A DNA stretch of 64,000 nt from Gemmatimonadota bacterium (lineage in GTDB: Bacteria; Gemmatimonadota; Gemmatimonadetes; Gemmatimonadales; Gemmatimonadaceae): assembly GCA_016712265.1 (NCBI GenBank), contig JADJRJ010000028.1, positions 806,001 through 870,000 on the forward strand. Direction: 5' to 3'. Each line of letters begins with the position of its first letter. The stretch's first letter is position 1. A program made the translations under genes and the position numbers. A model generated the notes under the pieces. The model did no database searches. It was not told the origin of the DNA and worked only from the letters and a program-made list of their open reading frames with translations. Below are positions 54,024 to 62,987 of the stretch, one piece after another.

Positions 54024-54929
54024 GTGACGACCGCCGCCGCCACCCCCACCATCGGGTTCATCGGACTCGGGCGGATGGGTATGCCCATGTGCCGGAACCT
54101 GCTGGCGAAGGGCAACTCGCTCCTCGTGTTCAACCGCACCGCGTCCAAGGCCGCCCCGTTGGCCGAGGCCGGGGCTACCGTCGCGCCCACGATCCAGGAG
54201 CTCGCCAGGCGTTCCGACGTCGTGATTACCTGCTTGGATACGACCCTGGCGTCGGAGGTCTCGTGGCTGTACGCCGAGGGCATCGTCGCCTGTGCGCGTC
54301 CCGGCACCCTGTTGATTGACCACGGCACCATCCCGCCGGCGCTCGCGCGCCGTGTGGACGCGGCGGCACGGGAACGGGGGCAGTGCTTCATCGACGCCCC
54401 GGTGAGTGGTGGGCCCGAGGGGGCTGAGCGTGGCACCCTGGCGATCATGATGGGTGGAACCGTCGACGCCGTGGCTCGTGCCCGTCCCATCCTCGAGTCG
54501 TACGGGAGCACGCTCGTGCACCTGGGAGCCGTGGGCGCCGGGACGCACGCCAAGCTGGTCAACCAGCTGCTCACCTTTGTCCACGGGATGGCGGCCGCCG
54601 AGGCACTGGCGCTGGCGGATCGGGCGGGACTCGAGTTGGACGCGCTCGGCAAGTTGCTGCAAGCGTCATTTGGACACTCGCGGATGTTCGATCGCACCCT
54701 CGCCCGGGTGCATGCGCGCGACTACGAGGCCGGTGCCGCCTTGCGCCTCTTCGAGAAGGACCTCGCCATCATCGCGGAGGCAGGGAAGGAACTGGGGATC
54801 GATCTTCCCCTGGTCGCCGTCGCGCGCAGCTGGGTGCAACTCGCGCAGGAGCAGGGGCTTGGCGATCGCGACATCGCCGCATTGCGACTGCTGTACCCCG
54901 GCCTGCATCGGGAGGAGGCTCCGTCGTGA
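54024..54929 (+). CDS. 3-hydroxyisobutyrate dehydrogenase-family oxidoreductase
   Basis: A 301-residue beta-hydroxyacid dehydrogenase. Rossmann motif GFIGLGRMGMPMCRNL; substrate loop FIDAPVSGGPEGAERGTL; catalytic Lys in GAGTHAKLVNQLL. Members oxidise 3-hydroxyisobutyrate, tartronate semialdehyde or similar. GTG at 54024 is the start. Its stop overlaps the GTG start of the threonine synthase (GTGA at 54926-54929). Confidence 0.9.
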   Translation: MTTAAATPTIGFIGLGRMGMPMCRNLLAKGNSLLVFNRTASKAAPLAEAGATVAPTIQELARRSDVVITCLDTTLASEVSWLYAEGIVACARPGTLLIDHGTIPPALARRVDAAARERGQCFIDAPVSGGPEGAERGTLAIMMGGTVDAVARARPILESYGSTLVHLGAVGAGTHAKLVNQLLTFVHGMAAAEALALADRAGLELDALGKLLQASFGHSRMFDRTLARVHARDYEAGAALRLFEKDLAIIAEAGKELGIDLPLVAVARSWVQLAQEQGLGDRDIAALRLLYPGLHREEAPS

Positions 54930-56218
54930 GGTTCGTGAGCACGCGCGGGCGGGCGCCGGCCGTGTCGCTTTCCGAGGCGATTCGGAGCGGGCTGGCGCCG
55001 GATGGCGGACTCTACATGCCAAATGCCTGGCCGACCCTGGCGATGGCCGCGGTCCCGCCCGGCCTGGTCGCGACGGCGCAGGTGATCCTCACGGCCCTTG
55101 CCGGCGACGACCCATTGGCATCCCTGGCCGGCGAGCTGTGTGAGGACGCGTTGCGCCTCGATGCCCCGCTGGTACCGGTCACGGACGACGGTCACCTGTC
55201 CGTCCTCGAGCTGTTCCACGGGCCGACGGCGGCCTTCAAGGACTTCGGCGCACGCTTCCTCGCGGCGTGCCTCTCGCGTGTGCCGCGGACGAAGCCACTG
55301 GAGATCCTCGTGGCCACCTCGGGCGACACCGGGGGAGCGGTCGCGGCGGCCTTCCACCATCGCCCCGGCATCCGGGTCACACTCCTCTTTCCCGAAGGAC
55401 GCGTCTCGCCCCTCCAGGAGAGGCAGTTGACGTGTTGGGGAGGCAATGTCACATCGCTTGCGGTACGCGGGACGTTCGACGACTGCCAACGCATGGTGAA
55501 GGAAGTCCTGTCGAGCACGCACCTGGTGCCTGGGCGCGAGGTGTCGTCCGCGAACAGCATCAACATCGGTCGTCTCCTGCCACAGGCGGCGTACTACGCC
55601 GCGGCCTCGCTGCAGGTGTGGCGGGCCCATGGAGAAAGGCTCTCGTTCATCGTCCCGAGCGGGAACCTGGGGAATGCCTTCGGGGCCGTGGCCGCTCGCG
55701 CGATGGGATTCCCTGTAGGGCGCATCCTGCTCGCGTGCAACGCCAATCGCACGGTGGCCGAGTTCCTCGCGACGGGCAGCTGGTCACCCCGGCTGAGCGT
55801 GAAGACGATCGCGACGGCAATGGATGTGGGCAACCCGTCCAACATGGAGCGCTTCCGCGCGATGTTCCCGACGCTCGAGGAGATACGAGGCGCAGTCACG
55901 GCGGTCACCGTGAGTGACGACCGGATTCGCTCGCGGATCGAGGCAGACGTCGCCCGATTCGGACGCGTGTGGTGTCCCCACACCGCCGTTGGCGCGGAAG
56001 CGTGGGCATCGTTGCCGGAGGAGCTGCGACGCGAGCGATGGTGCCTGGTTGCGACGGCCCACCCAGCCAAGTTCGCGGAGATCGTCGAGCCGCTGGTGGG
56101 GGGGCAGGTGGCGGTTCCTCCGGCCCTCAAGGGGCTGTACCAACGCCCGGCCCAGGTGACCGTGATCGACGCCGCGACCTCCGCCCTGCTCGATTCCCTG
56201 AACACGCAGACGGGATAG
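54926..56218 (+). CDS. thrC: threonine synthase
   Basis: A 430-residue PLP enzyme that converts O-phosphohomoserine into threonine. The start is GTG at 54926. RSGLAPDGGLYMP is the N-terminal threonine-synthase signature; Lys105 in PTAAFKDFGAR binds PLP; VATSGDTGGAVA and ANSINIGRLLPQ are also characteristic. It is coupled to the dehydrogenase gene, an unusual neighbour for thrC, which is more often next to thrA or thrB. No other threonine genes are in the window. Confidence 0.92.
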   Translation: MRFVSTRGRAPAVSLSEAIRSGLAPDGGLYMPNAWPTLAMAAVPPGLVATAQVILTALAGDDPLASLAGELCEDALRLDAPLVPVTDDGHLSVLELFHGPTAAFKDFGARFLAACLSRVPRTKPLEILVATSGDTGGAVAAAFHHRPGIRVTLLFPEGRVSPLQERQLTCWGGNVTSLAVRGTFDDCQRMVKEVLSSTHLVPGREVSSANSINIGRLLPQAAYYAAASLQVWRAHGERLSFIVPSGNLGNAFGAVAARAMGFPVGRILLACNANRTVAEFLATGSWSPRLSVKTIATAMDVGNPSNMERFRAMFPTLEEIRGAVTAVTVSDDRIRSRIEADVARFGRVWCPHTAVGAEAWASLPEELRRERWCLVATAHPAKFAEIVEPLVGGQVAVPPALKGLYQRPAQVTVIDAATSALLDSLNTQTG

Positions 56219-56603
56219 CCTTCGTCCCCCGCCCGATGGCGAGAGATGGCCACTCGACCATGGTTGACACGAAACGATCCACTCGTAACAAAGTGTGATC
56301 TGTTCGAGCGGGCTGGATAGCGTATAAAGCCTTGCAGGGAAACGAGTTATGTGCCCCGGGAAAGTGGTGAGGTTCTTGCAAAGACCCTCGTATCGCCCGT
56401 CGCACCCCGGAGACTCGCTCGCAATGACAGCGCTCGCCCTCGTTCGATCCACCGCTCGGTCGGCAGGACAGCTGACCGGGATTGGGTCGCGCCCAGGGGC
56501 GGCTCAGGCCATTGGTCGCAGTGAAAGTGACCTTCATCTCCCGCTGGAGGACGTTCGTCGCCGCCTGCAACACAGTGGTACGACCGATGGTTACCCTGCG
56601 CCA
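56219..56603. other. 385-bp gap upstream of the sigma-54 regulator gene
   Basis: No gene is supported; a frame is open from 56349 but it lacks homology before 56604. TTGACA at 56264-56269 with TAACAA at 56286-56291 (16 bp apart) and TATAAA at 56322-56327 are candidate promoter elements; no sigma-54 -24/-12 element was found. Confidence 0.4.
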
Positions 56604-57962
56604 ATGAAGTCACTGACCATGCTGCGGCTCAGCGACGCATTCGAGAGTGTGTGGGGGGAGGTGGCGGAGGAATGCGGGCTTGGGCTGAATGAGCTTCCCT
56701 CCCCGGAGCTTCTCGCGCGCCACGACGGGGTCGTCGTGGTCGCCGCCGGTGGAGAGGAGGAGTTGTTGGTGACGACCCTCCGGGCCGCACAGGGAACCCG
56801 CGCGGAGATCATCGCCATCGGGGCCATCGCCTCGCATCGACTGGCTGTGTCCGTGATTCGGGCCGGCGCCACCGAGTACTTCGCCCTCCCTCAGGACTAC
56901 GATGGGCTCCGGAACTGGCTGCGGCAGCGAGCGGGCGCGGACAAGTCGCGCGAGCAACGGACGGGCTTTGCCGAGGACCAGCGGGCGCGGTACGCCTTCC
57001 GGGGGATCCAGGGCACCAGCCCCGCGCTGCGACGCGCACTGACGACCGCCGAGCGGGTCATCCCGCATGCCGGCGTGACCGTCCTGCTGACCGGCGAGAC
57101 CGGTACGGGCAAGGAGCTGATCGCCCGGGCCATTCATTATGAAGGGCCGCGCCGCGAAGGTCCGTTTGTGGACATCAACTGCGCCGCGATTCCCGAGCAG
57201 CTCCTCGAGAGTGAGTTGTTCGGCCACGAACGGGGCGCGTTCACGGGGGCTACCACCTCCAAGCCAGGGCTGTTTGAGGTCGCGCACGGGGGCACGGTCT
57301 TCCTCGACGAGATCGGGCACCTCGCCCTCTCGCTCCAAGGCAAGCTCCTGCGGGCACTGGAAGAGCGGACGATCCGGCGCGTCGGTGGCCAACGGCCGAT
57401 TTCCGTCGACGCCCGCGTGATTGCCGCCACGCACGTCGACCTGGCCGAGGCCGTGCGCAAGGGAGAGTTCCGCGCCGACCTGTATCATCGCCTGAACGTT
57501 GTGCCGCTCGAGCTGCCCCCGTTGCGTCGACGTCGGGAGGACATCATCCCACTCGCCCGGCACTTCCTGGCTCGTGTGGCAAGTGACTACAAGTTGGTAG
57601 CCCCGCGGCTCACGCCAGCCGGCGAGCAGGTGCTGCTGGACTATGCGTGGCCGGGCAACGTGCGTGAATTGCGCAATGCCATGGAGCGCGTGTTGCTGCT
57701 GGCGCCGGACACTCAGCTGACCGCCGAAGATTTCGCCTTTCTCGCCCCCCCCCAGGACGCACCGGTCGACGGATCGGGCGGCCTGCCATTCCCCGGTCCA
57801 TTGAACGTGCTCGTTCGGGCCGCCGCCGCCGACATGATTGCCCGATGCGGTGGCAACAAGTCCGAAGCTGCGCGCCGACTGGGGATTTCCCGCCCGAGGT
57901 TGATGCGCCTCACCAGCCTCGATCCCGCCTCGTACGACGACTCAGGAGACACCGATGACTAA
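56604..57962 (+). CDS. sigma-54-dependent transcriptional activator with a degenerate receiver
   Basis: A 452-residue enhancer-binding protein. Residues 1-115 look like a receiver fold, but the acidic phosphoacceptor pocket is not seen (VVVVAAGGEEELLVTT), so it is probably not phosphorylated. The AAA+ domain has Walker A GETGTGKE (about 163-170), the sigma-54 contact loop GAFTGA at residues 211-216, and FLDEIGHL as Walker B. A Fis-type HTH (NKSEAARRLGISRPRLMRL) ends the protein. The last codons overlap the start of the lipoprotein gene (ATGACTAA). Its target promoter was not found in the window. Confidence 0.92.
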   Translation: MKSLTMLRLSDAFESVWGEVAEECGLGLNELPSPELLARHDGVVVVAAGGEEELLVTTLRAAQGTRAEIIAIGAIASHRLAVSVIRAGATEYFALPQDYDGLRNWLRQRAGADKSREQRTGFAEDQRARYAFRGIQGTSPALRRALTTAERVIPHAGVTVLLTGETGTGKELIARAIHYEGPRREGPFVDINCAAIPEQLLESELFGHERGAFTGATTSKPGLFEVAHGGTVFLDEIGHLALSLQGKLLRALEERTIRRVGGQRPISVDARVIAATHVDLAEAVRKGEFRADLYHRLNVVPLELPPLRRRREDIIPLARHFLARVASDYKLVAPRLTPAGEQVLLDYAWPGNVRELRNAMERVLLLAPDTQLTAEDFAFLAPPQDAPVDGSGGLPFPGPLNVLVRAAAADMIARCGGNKSEAARRLGISRPRLMRLTSLDPASYDDSGDTDD

Positions 57963-58599
57963 CGCACTGTCCCGCTTGCCGCGCTGGTTGGCTCCATGCG
58001 CCATCCTCGGCGCTCTCGCGTGTGCAACAGAGAGCCCGATGGCCGTGCGCCCCATGGACGCCCTCCGCAGTGGCGGATACTCCGACCCGATCTTCCTGGA
58101 GACGGCGGCCGGCGCCCCCAGCATCGCGACGACCCCCGTCTCGTTCTGGGCGGTGAAGGGGAAGGATCGCGAGGCCTTCATCTGGTACAACGCGGAGCCT
58201 GGCGAAAACGACTCGACCAAGCTGGTGCGCTTCCGCGTCACGAAGAAGTCGCTGTGCAAGCGCCCCGATGGATCGAATATCGCCAATGGGGACTCCATCC
58301 AGATCACGATGACCGTGATCGATCCGGTGCGTCAGCAGGTCAAGTTTGAGCCTGCCGGACTGCAATTCTGCAATGGCCGACCGGCCAAGCTTACGATGTG
58401 GTACGAGCAGGCGGACCACGACTTCGACGATGACGGCGACATCGACGCCGCCGATCTCACATGGGAGTCGTTCCTCAGCATCTGGAAGCAAGAGACGCCG
58501 ACGTCGCCCTGGGAGAAGGTGACCACGGTGCTGCAGGACGACGATGATGAGGCGGAAGCCGATATCACCGGCTTTACGAGTTACCTGGTCGCCTACTGA
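57955..58599 (+). CDS. lipoprotein with EF-hand-like loop (copy 1)
   Basis: A 214-residue protein with a signal peptide and a lipobox at GALAC. It has TMTVIDPVRQQVKFEPAG, then LQFCNGRPAKL with a Cys pair (LCKRPDG, FCNG), and an acidic 12-residue loop D-F-D-D-D-G-D-I-D-A-A-D that fits the EF-hand/dockerin calcium loop. It ends DITGFTSYLVAY. The start codon overlaps the stop of the sigma-54 activator by eight bases. A paralogue follows the TPR gene. No function is known. Confidence 0.82.
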   Translation: MTNALSRLPRWLAPCAILGALACATESPMAVRPMDALRSGGYSDPIFLETAAGAPSIATTPVSFWAVKGKDREAFIWYNAEPGENDSTKLVRFRVTKKSLCKRPDGSNIANGDSIQITMTVIDPVRQQVKFEPAGLQFCNGRPAKLTMWYEQADHDFDDDGDIDAADLTWESFLSIWKQETPTSPWEKVTTVLQDDDDEAEADITGFTSYLVAY

Positions 58600-58617
58600 T
58601 CCTCAGGCCTGACGCCC

Positions 58618-59619
58618 ATGCCCACCCTCGCTTCCCAGGCACGCGCCCTGGCCTTACGCTCTGCGTGGGGCGAGGTCGCGGCGTTGTTGGGAGCAGCGGA
58701 GGACCCGGCGATCGTGCACGGTGACCTGGAGTTGGTCTGCCTGCTCGGCGAGTCGCTGCTGCGCACGGGGCGCGCGCGTGAGGCACGTGCGCTCTTCGCG
58801 GACACACTCGCCCAGTTTAGGGATTTCGGGGGGAATCCTACCATGCGACGCGCACGAAATCTGTGCGGCGCGGCACACTTCGAGCTCGGTGACTACGACG
58901 AGGCGTTGTTGGCCTTCTCCCGCGCGGCCGAACTGGCCCAGCTGGACGGCGACGACCTGCTCGTCGCGCAAAGCAGCAACAACCTCGCGATGATCGCGAA
59001 CATCCGCGGCCAACACGAGGAGGCCCTCGCCCTCTATCGCGTCGCCTTGCCGGCCTACCAACGCCTCGGGAACGCCGTCGGCCTCGCGCGCAGCCTGCAC
59101 AACATCGCCATTACCTACCGCGACACCGAACGCTACGACGACGCCGAGGAATACGAGCAGCGGGCGATCGATGAAGCGCGCGCGGCCGGGGATGAAGCGC
59201 TTGTCGCCATCGTCATGGCCGGCCGCGCGGATGTGCAGCTCATGCGTGGTGATCCGTCGATGGCCGAGGCGACGGCCCTGCATGCGGCGACGTTGCTGGC
59301 CCAGGTGCCGGATCCGGCGCGTCGCGCCGACGCCTTGCGCCTCGCGGGGCGTGCACGGTCCCGCACGGGCGACCAGGCGGGCGCGCTCCCGTTGCTGGAT
59401 GAAGCGGTCACGACAGCACGCGACTGTGGAGCCGCGCTCATCGAGGCAGAGAGCCTGCGTGCGCGTGCCGAGGTCCAGCGGCTGCGAGGCGCGCGCGCCC
59501 TGGCGCGCGAAGATGCGGTCTCCGCGCTCGCCCTTTTTACACGACTCAAGGCGGTGCGCGAAGAAGCCGCCACCGCCGCCTGGCTCGACGCGCTGGGGAA
59601 CGAGGGCGGGAGCACCTGA
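58618..59619 (+). CDS. tetratricopeptide-repeat protein
   Basis: A 333-residue, all-helical cytoplasmic protein with about seven TPR units: FELGDYDEALLAFSRAAEL, RGQHEEALALYRVALPAYQ, TERYDDAEEYEQRAIDEA, and TGDQAGALPLLDEAVTTA. No signal peptide is evident. TPR proteins bind partner proteins. It lies 18 bp after lipoprotein copy 1 and 73 bp before copy 2 on the same strand. No enzymatic domain is visible. Confidence 0.88.
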   Translation: MPTLASQARALALRSAWGEVAALLGAAEDPAIVHGDLELVCLLGESLLRTGRAREARALFADTLAQFRDFGGNPTMRRARNLCGAAHFELGDYDEALLAFSRAAELAQLDGDDLLVAQSSNNLAMIANIRGQHEEALALYRVALPAYQRLGNAVGLARSLHNIAITYRDTERYDDAEEYEQRAIDEARAAGDEALVAIVMAGRADVQLMRGDPSMAEATALHAATLLAQVPDPARRADALRLAGRARSRTGDQAGALPLLDEAVTTARDCGAALIEAESLRARAEVQRLRGARALAREDAVSALALFTRLKAVREEAATAAWLDALGNEGGST

Positions 59620-59692
59620 TGCAAGCCCGCGCGCAGTCGGCGGCGAATTCGTGCCGACGGCCTGCCGCGGGACCCCGAGAGGAGGAAGCCCG

Positions 59693-60304
59693 ATGACCCA
59701 CCACACACGCCCCCACCTTCTGCTCACGCTTGGCCTACTCGCCAGCCTTGCCTGCGGCGGGGACGCGTCCACCGGGGTGACATCGGACGATCTCACCTTC
59801 CTCTCGGCGGCGGCCGGCGCTCCCTCGATCGCGTCGTCGTCGGTCGCCTTCTGGGCCGTGAAGGGCCAGGATCATGAGTCGATCATCTGGTACCGCGCCA
59901 CGTCGGGCCGCCCGGACTCCAGCAAGCTCGCCCGGTTTCGGTTGGACCGACGTTCGCTCTGCAATCGCGTGGACGGCAGCGCGATGGCCGACGGGGACTC
60001 GCTCCGCATCACCATGACGGTGATCGACCCGGTGCGCCTCGAGGTGAAGTTCGAGCCGGCAGGCCTGCAGTTCTGCAGTGGACGTCCCGCCAAGCTCAAC
60101 CTCTGGTGGGAACACACCAGCCGTGACTACGACAAGGACGGCGATGTTGATGCGGCCGACGCCGCCCTCGAGGCGACGTTCAGCATCTGGAAGCGGGAGA
60201 CGCTGACCTCTCCCTGGATCAAGCTCACCTCGCTGCTCCGCGTGGAGCTGGATGAGGCCGAAGCGGAGCTGGTCGGGTTTACCAGTTACCTCGTGGCCTA
60301 CTGA
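59693..60304 (+). CDS. lipoprotein with EF-hand-like loop (copy 2)
   Basis: A 203-residue paralogue of the gene at 57955-58599. Signal peptide and lipobox SLAC near residue 21. It shares PSIASSSVAFWAVKGQD, ITMTVIDPVRLEVKFEPAG, LQFCSGRPAKLNLWWE, an acidic loop D-Y-D-K-D-G-D-V-D-A-A-D, and the end VGFTSYLVAY. A purine-rich GAGGAGG 5-10 bp upstream of the ATG at 59693 is a strong ribosome binding site. The two copies flank the TPR gene, which suggests a duplication. Confidence 0.85.
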   Translation: MTHHTRPHLLLTLGLLASLACGGDASTGVTSDDLTFLSAAAGAPSIASSSVAFWAVKGQDHESIIWYRATSGRPDSSKLARFRLDRRSLCNRVDGSAMADGDSLRITMTVIDPVRLEVKFEPAGLQFCSGRPAKLNLWWEHTSRDYDKDGDVDAADAALEATFSIWKRETLTSPWIKLTSLLRVELDEAEAELVGFTSYLVAY

Positions 60305-60317
60305 GCCGCGGGATCGC

Positions 60318-62987
60318 CTAACGGCGAATCGCGCGATCCGGGGGAACCTTGCTGGCGCGCCAGGCGGGCACGAGGCACGCCAGGGTCGTCGCCAGCACGA
60401 GCAGGCTGGAGACCCCGAGAATCGTGACGGCGTCCCAGGGGGACACCCCGAACAAGAGGGAACGCAGCGCCCGCGCGCCGGTGATGGCCAACGGCACGCC
60501 AACCACGAGCCCCGCCAGGGTCAACCATCCCCCCCACCGCACGACGAGGTGCAGGATGTCCCCGGGGCGCGCGCCTAACGCCATGCGGACCCCGAACTCC
60601 CGTTCGCGCTGGCGCACGTGATAGCTTACGACGCCATGCAGCCCGGCGGCGGCCAGCAGGGCGGCCGCTAGGCCGAGGGCAGTGAGCAGTGCCGTGCTTG
60701 CGCGTTCGAGCGCGACGGCGTCACGCAGGCGCTCCCGCATGGACCGCACGTCAAACAGGGGAAGCCCTGGGTCCACGGCGTGCACCGCACGGGACACGCC
60801 GGCCAGGGTCCGTCTTCCGACATCCTGCCGCCAGACGACGTGGACCGACCGGGCACTCCAGTCGAAGACTTCCGGCGGAGTCTGCGACAGCGGGATGAAC
60901 ACCTGCGGGCTGGGTTCCGCGCGGAGGCCCGCGTCACGTGGTTCGCGCACGACCCCGACGATTTCCCACGGGTACGGCGTCCCCGTACTGTCCATGAAGG
61001 GCGAACTGGTCCCTCCGAGTTGGCGTCCCACGGCATCGTCGCCGAGGCCGAGGCGCCGGGCGAGGGTCTCGCTCACGAGGAGCCGTCGTGGAGCCTGCGG
61101 CCCGTCACCCACGTCGAGGTCGCGACCGGCGATGAGGTCGATCCCCATCGTCCGGAGGTAGCCGGGAGACACGAACCGGAGCTGGGCATTGATGTCGGGT
61201 GACGTGCTTCCTCCCGCGGTGCCCCCAACCACCCGGAAGTCGCTGCCTCCGCCCCCGTCGCCTAACGGGATCGCGGACGCGAGCGCGACGCCCGTGGGCT
61301 CGTCGCCGCGAAGGGAGGCCAGGATACGTTCGTGCGCCGCGATCACCGCCTCGGCGCCAGGGTACTCCCGCGCGGGGAGGGCATAACGAGCGGTGTGCAC
61401 GCTGTCGACCGCAAACCCCGGCGAGACGCGTCCCGCAACCTGGGCGCTGCGCAGCAGGAGGGCCGCGCTAACCAGCAGCACCGCGGACAACGCGATTTCG
61501 CTCACGACGAACAGCTGGCGCGTCCGCTCCGTGGCGACTCCTCCGGTAGACCCACGCCCACCCTCCTGCAGCATACCGCCAAGGTTCACCCGAGACGCAC
61601 GCAGCGCAGGAAGGAGGCCGGCGAGCACGGCGGTGGCCAGCGTGGCCCCTGCAGCGAAGAGCACGGAGTAGCCATCCAGACGAACATCAGCGAGGCGTGG
61701 AAGCTCCGGCGGCATGATCGCGACGAGGGCGCGCCCGCCCCACAACGCCAAAAGGAGGCCGGCAACGCCGCCCATCACCGCCAGCAGGAGGTGTTCGGTG
61801 AAGAGCTGCCTGACGAGTCGTCCGCGCGATGCACCGAGCGAGGCCCGCACGGCGAACTCCCGTCCCCGCCCTGCGCCCCGCGCCAGGAGCAGGCTGGAGA
61901 CATTGACGTTCGCGATGAGGAGGACCGTGAGCACGGCACCAAGGAGGAGCAGCAGTTGGAAGCGAAAGGGCTCGGAGATGTGGTCGCCGAGGCGACGTAC
62001 CAGGGCGCGACGCCCCTCCAGGTCGCGCCCGGCCGCCGACGCGGTGCGCTCGAGGATTCCCTGCAACTCCGCCTCCGCCTGTCCCACGCTCGCGCCGGGA
62101 CGCAACAGGCCGATGGTGGCAAGGAACGGGGTGAAGTTGTCCCGCAAGCCATCGGGGAGGGGGTCCGCGACGAGGAATTGCGGCTGGACCCCCTGGCCTT
62201 CGACCGCGCCGTCGAGCACGCCAACGATGGTATGCATCCGCCCGTCGAGGCGGATGGTGCGGCCTTCCACGCGCGGGTCGCCGGCGAGGCGATCCAGCCA
62301 GAGGGCGCGGCTGATCACGACCGCAGCTTGCGCACCCGGGGTGTAGTCTGCCTCGCCGAGGCCACGGCCGGGGGCGGTGCCCAGCCCCAGGGCCTCGAAG
62401 AACCCACGCCCGACCTGGAGTCCCTCAACGCGCAGGGGCTCGCCCTCATCAGTGAGTGTCATCGCCACCGACCGACTCGTCACCAGGCGCTCCAGCGCCC
62501 GTGACCCGTCGCGCCACGCGTGCGCGATGGCTGGGCTCACGCCGTCCTGGCCGGTGGAGGACGCCACGGTCACCCAAAGCGTGCGCTCGGGGTGTGCCAC
62601 CGCCAACGGGCGCAGGACGACGGCCTGGTACAGGGAGAAGACGGCCGTGCTTGCGCCGATCCCGAGCGTTATGACGAGGAGCGTGGTCGCGAGCAGGGCA
62701 CGGTCACGGGCCAGCGAGCGCCATGCGATATGCAAATCCTGGCGAAACTCGTCGAACATCCGGCGTCGCGTCGATATAGCGAGGTGAGCCTCATCGATCG
62801 CGAGGCACTCCGCGCGCACCCGTTCGGCATCGCCGAACCGACGCGCGGCCTCGACCCGTGCCGCCTCGCGGTCCATGCCCCGGCGAACCAACGCTTCCTC
62901 GTGCAGCGACGCATGCAACGCGAGTTCATCGTCGAGGTCGCGCGTGATCTGGCCGCGTGACGCGGGCAGGCGAAAGGGGAGTCGCAT
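60318..62987 (-). CDS. ADOP-family ABC transporter permease with N-terminal helical domain
   Basis: An 889-residue ADOP protein of the PadR-linked type. Residues 1-75 (DDELALHASLHEEALVRRGM, ARRFGDAERVRAEC) form the helical N-terminal domain found only in that branch. Two MacB-PCD/FtsX modules follow, with LLLARGAGRGREFAVRASLG and REFGVRMALGARPGD. Its ATG at 62987 shares one base with the PadR stop (TGATG), so the two are coupled. No ATPase is adjacent. Possible drug or lipoprotein transport; substrate unknown. Confidence 0.92.
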   Translation of the reverse strand: MRLPFRLPASRGQITRDLDDELALHASLHEEALVRRGMDREAARVEAARRFGDAERVRAECLAIDEAHLAISTRRRMFDEFRQDLHIAWRSLARDRALLATTLLVITLGIGASTAVFSLYQAVVLRPLAVAHPERTLWVTVASSTGQDGVSPAIAHAWRDGSRALERLVTSRSVAMTLTDEGEPLRVEGLQVGRGFFEALGLGTAPGRGLGEADYTPGAQAAVVISRALWLDRLAGDPRVEGRTIRLDGRMHTIVGVLDGAVEGQGVQPQFLVADPLPDGLRDNFTPFLATIGLLRPGASVGQAEAELQGILERTASAAGRDLEGRRALVRRLGDHISEPFRFQLLLLLGAVLTVLLIANVNVSSLLLARGAGRGREFAVRASLGASRGRLVRQLFTEHLLLAVMGGVAGLLLALWGGRALVAIMPPELPRLADVRLDGYSVLFAAGATLATAVLAGLLPALRASRVNLGGMLQEGGRGSTGGVATERTRQLFVVSEIALSAVLLVSAALLLRSAQVAGRVSPGFAVDSVHTARYALPAREYPGAEAVIAAHERILASLRGDEPTGVALASAIPLGDGGGGSDFRVVGGTAGGSTSPDINAQLRFVSPGYLRTMGIDLIAGRDLDVGDGPQAPRRLLVSETLARRLGLGDDAVGRQLGGTSSPFMDSTGTPYPWEIVGVVREPRDAGLRAEPSPQVFIPLSQTPPEVFDWSARSVHVVWRQDVGRRTLAGVSRAVHAVDPGLPLFDVRSMRERLRDAVALERASTALLTALGLAAALLAAAGLHGVVSYHVRQREREFGVRMALGARPGDILHLVVRWGGWLTLAGLVVGVPLAITGARALRSLLFGVSPWDAVTILGVSSLLVLATTLACLVPAWRASKVPPDRAIRR

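Noticed and set aside
56430..56475. tRNA-like T-loop (GTTCGATCC)
   Set aside because: The flanking bases do not form a T-stem and no acceptor or anticodon arm can be drawn.
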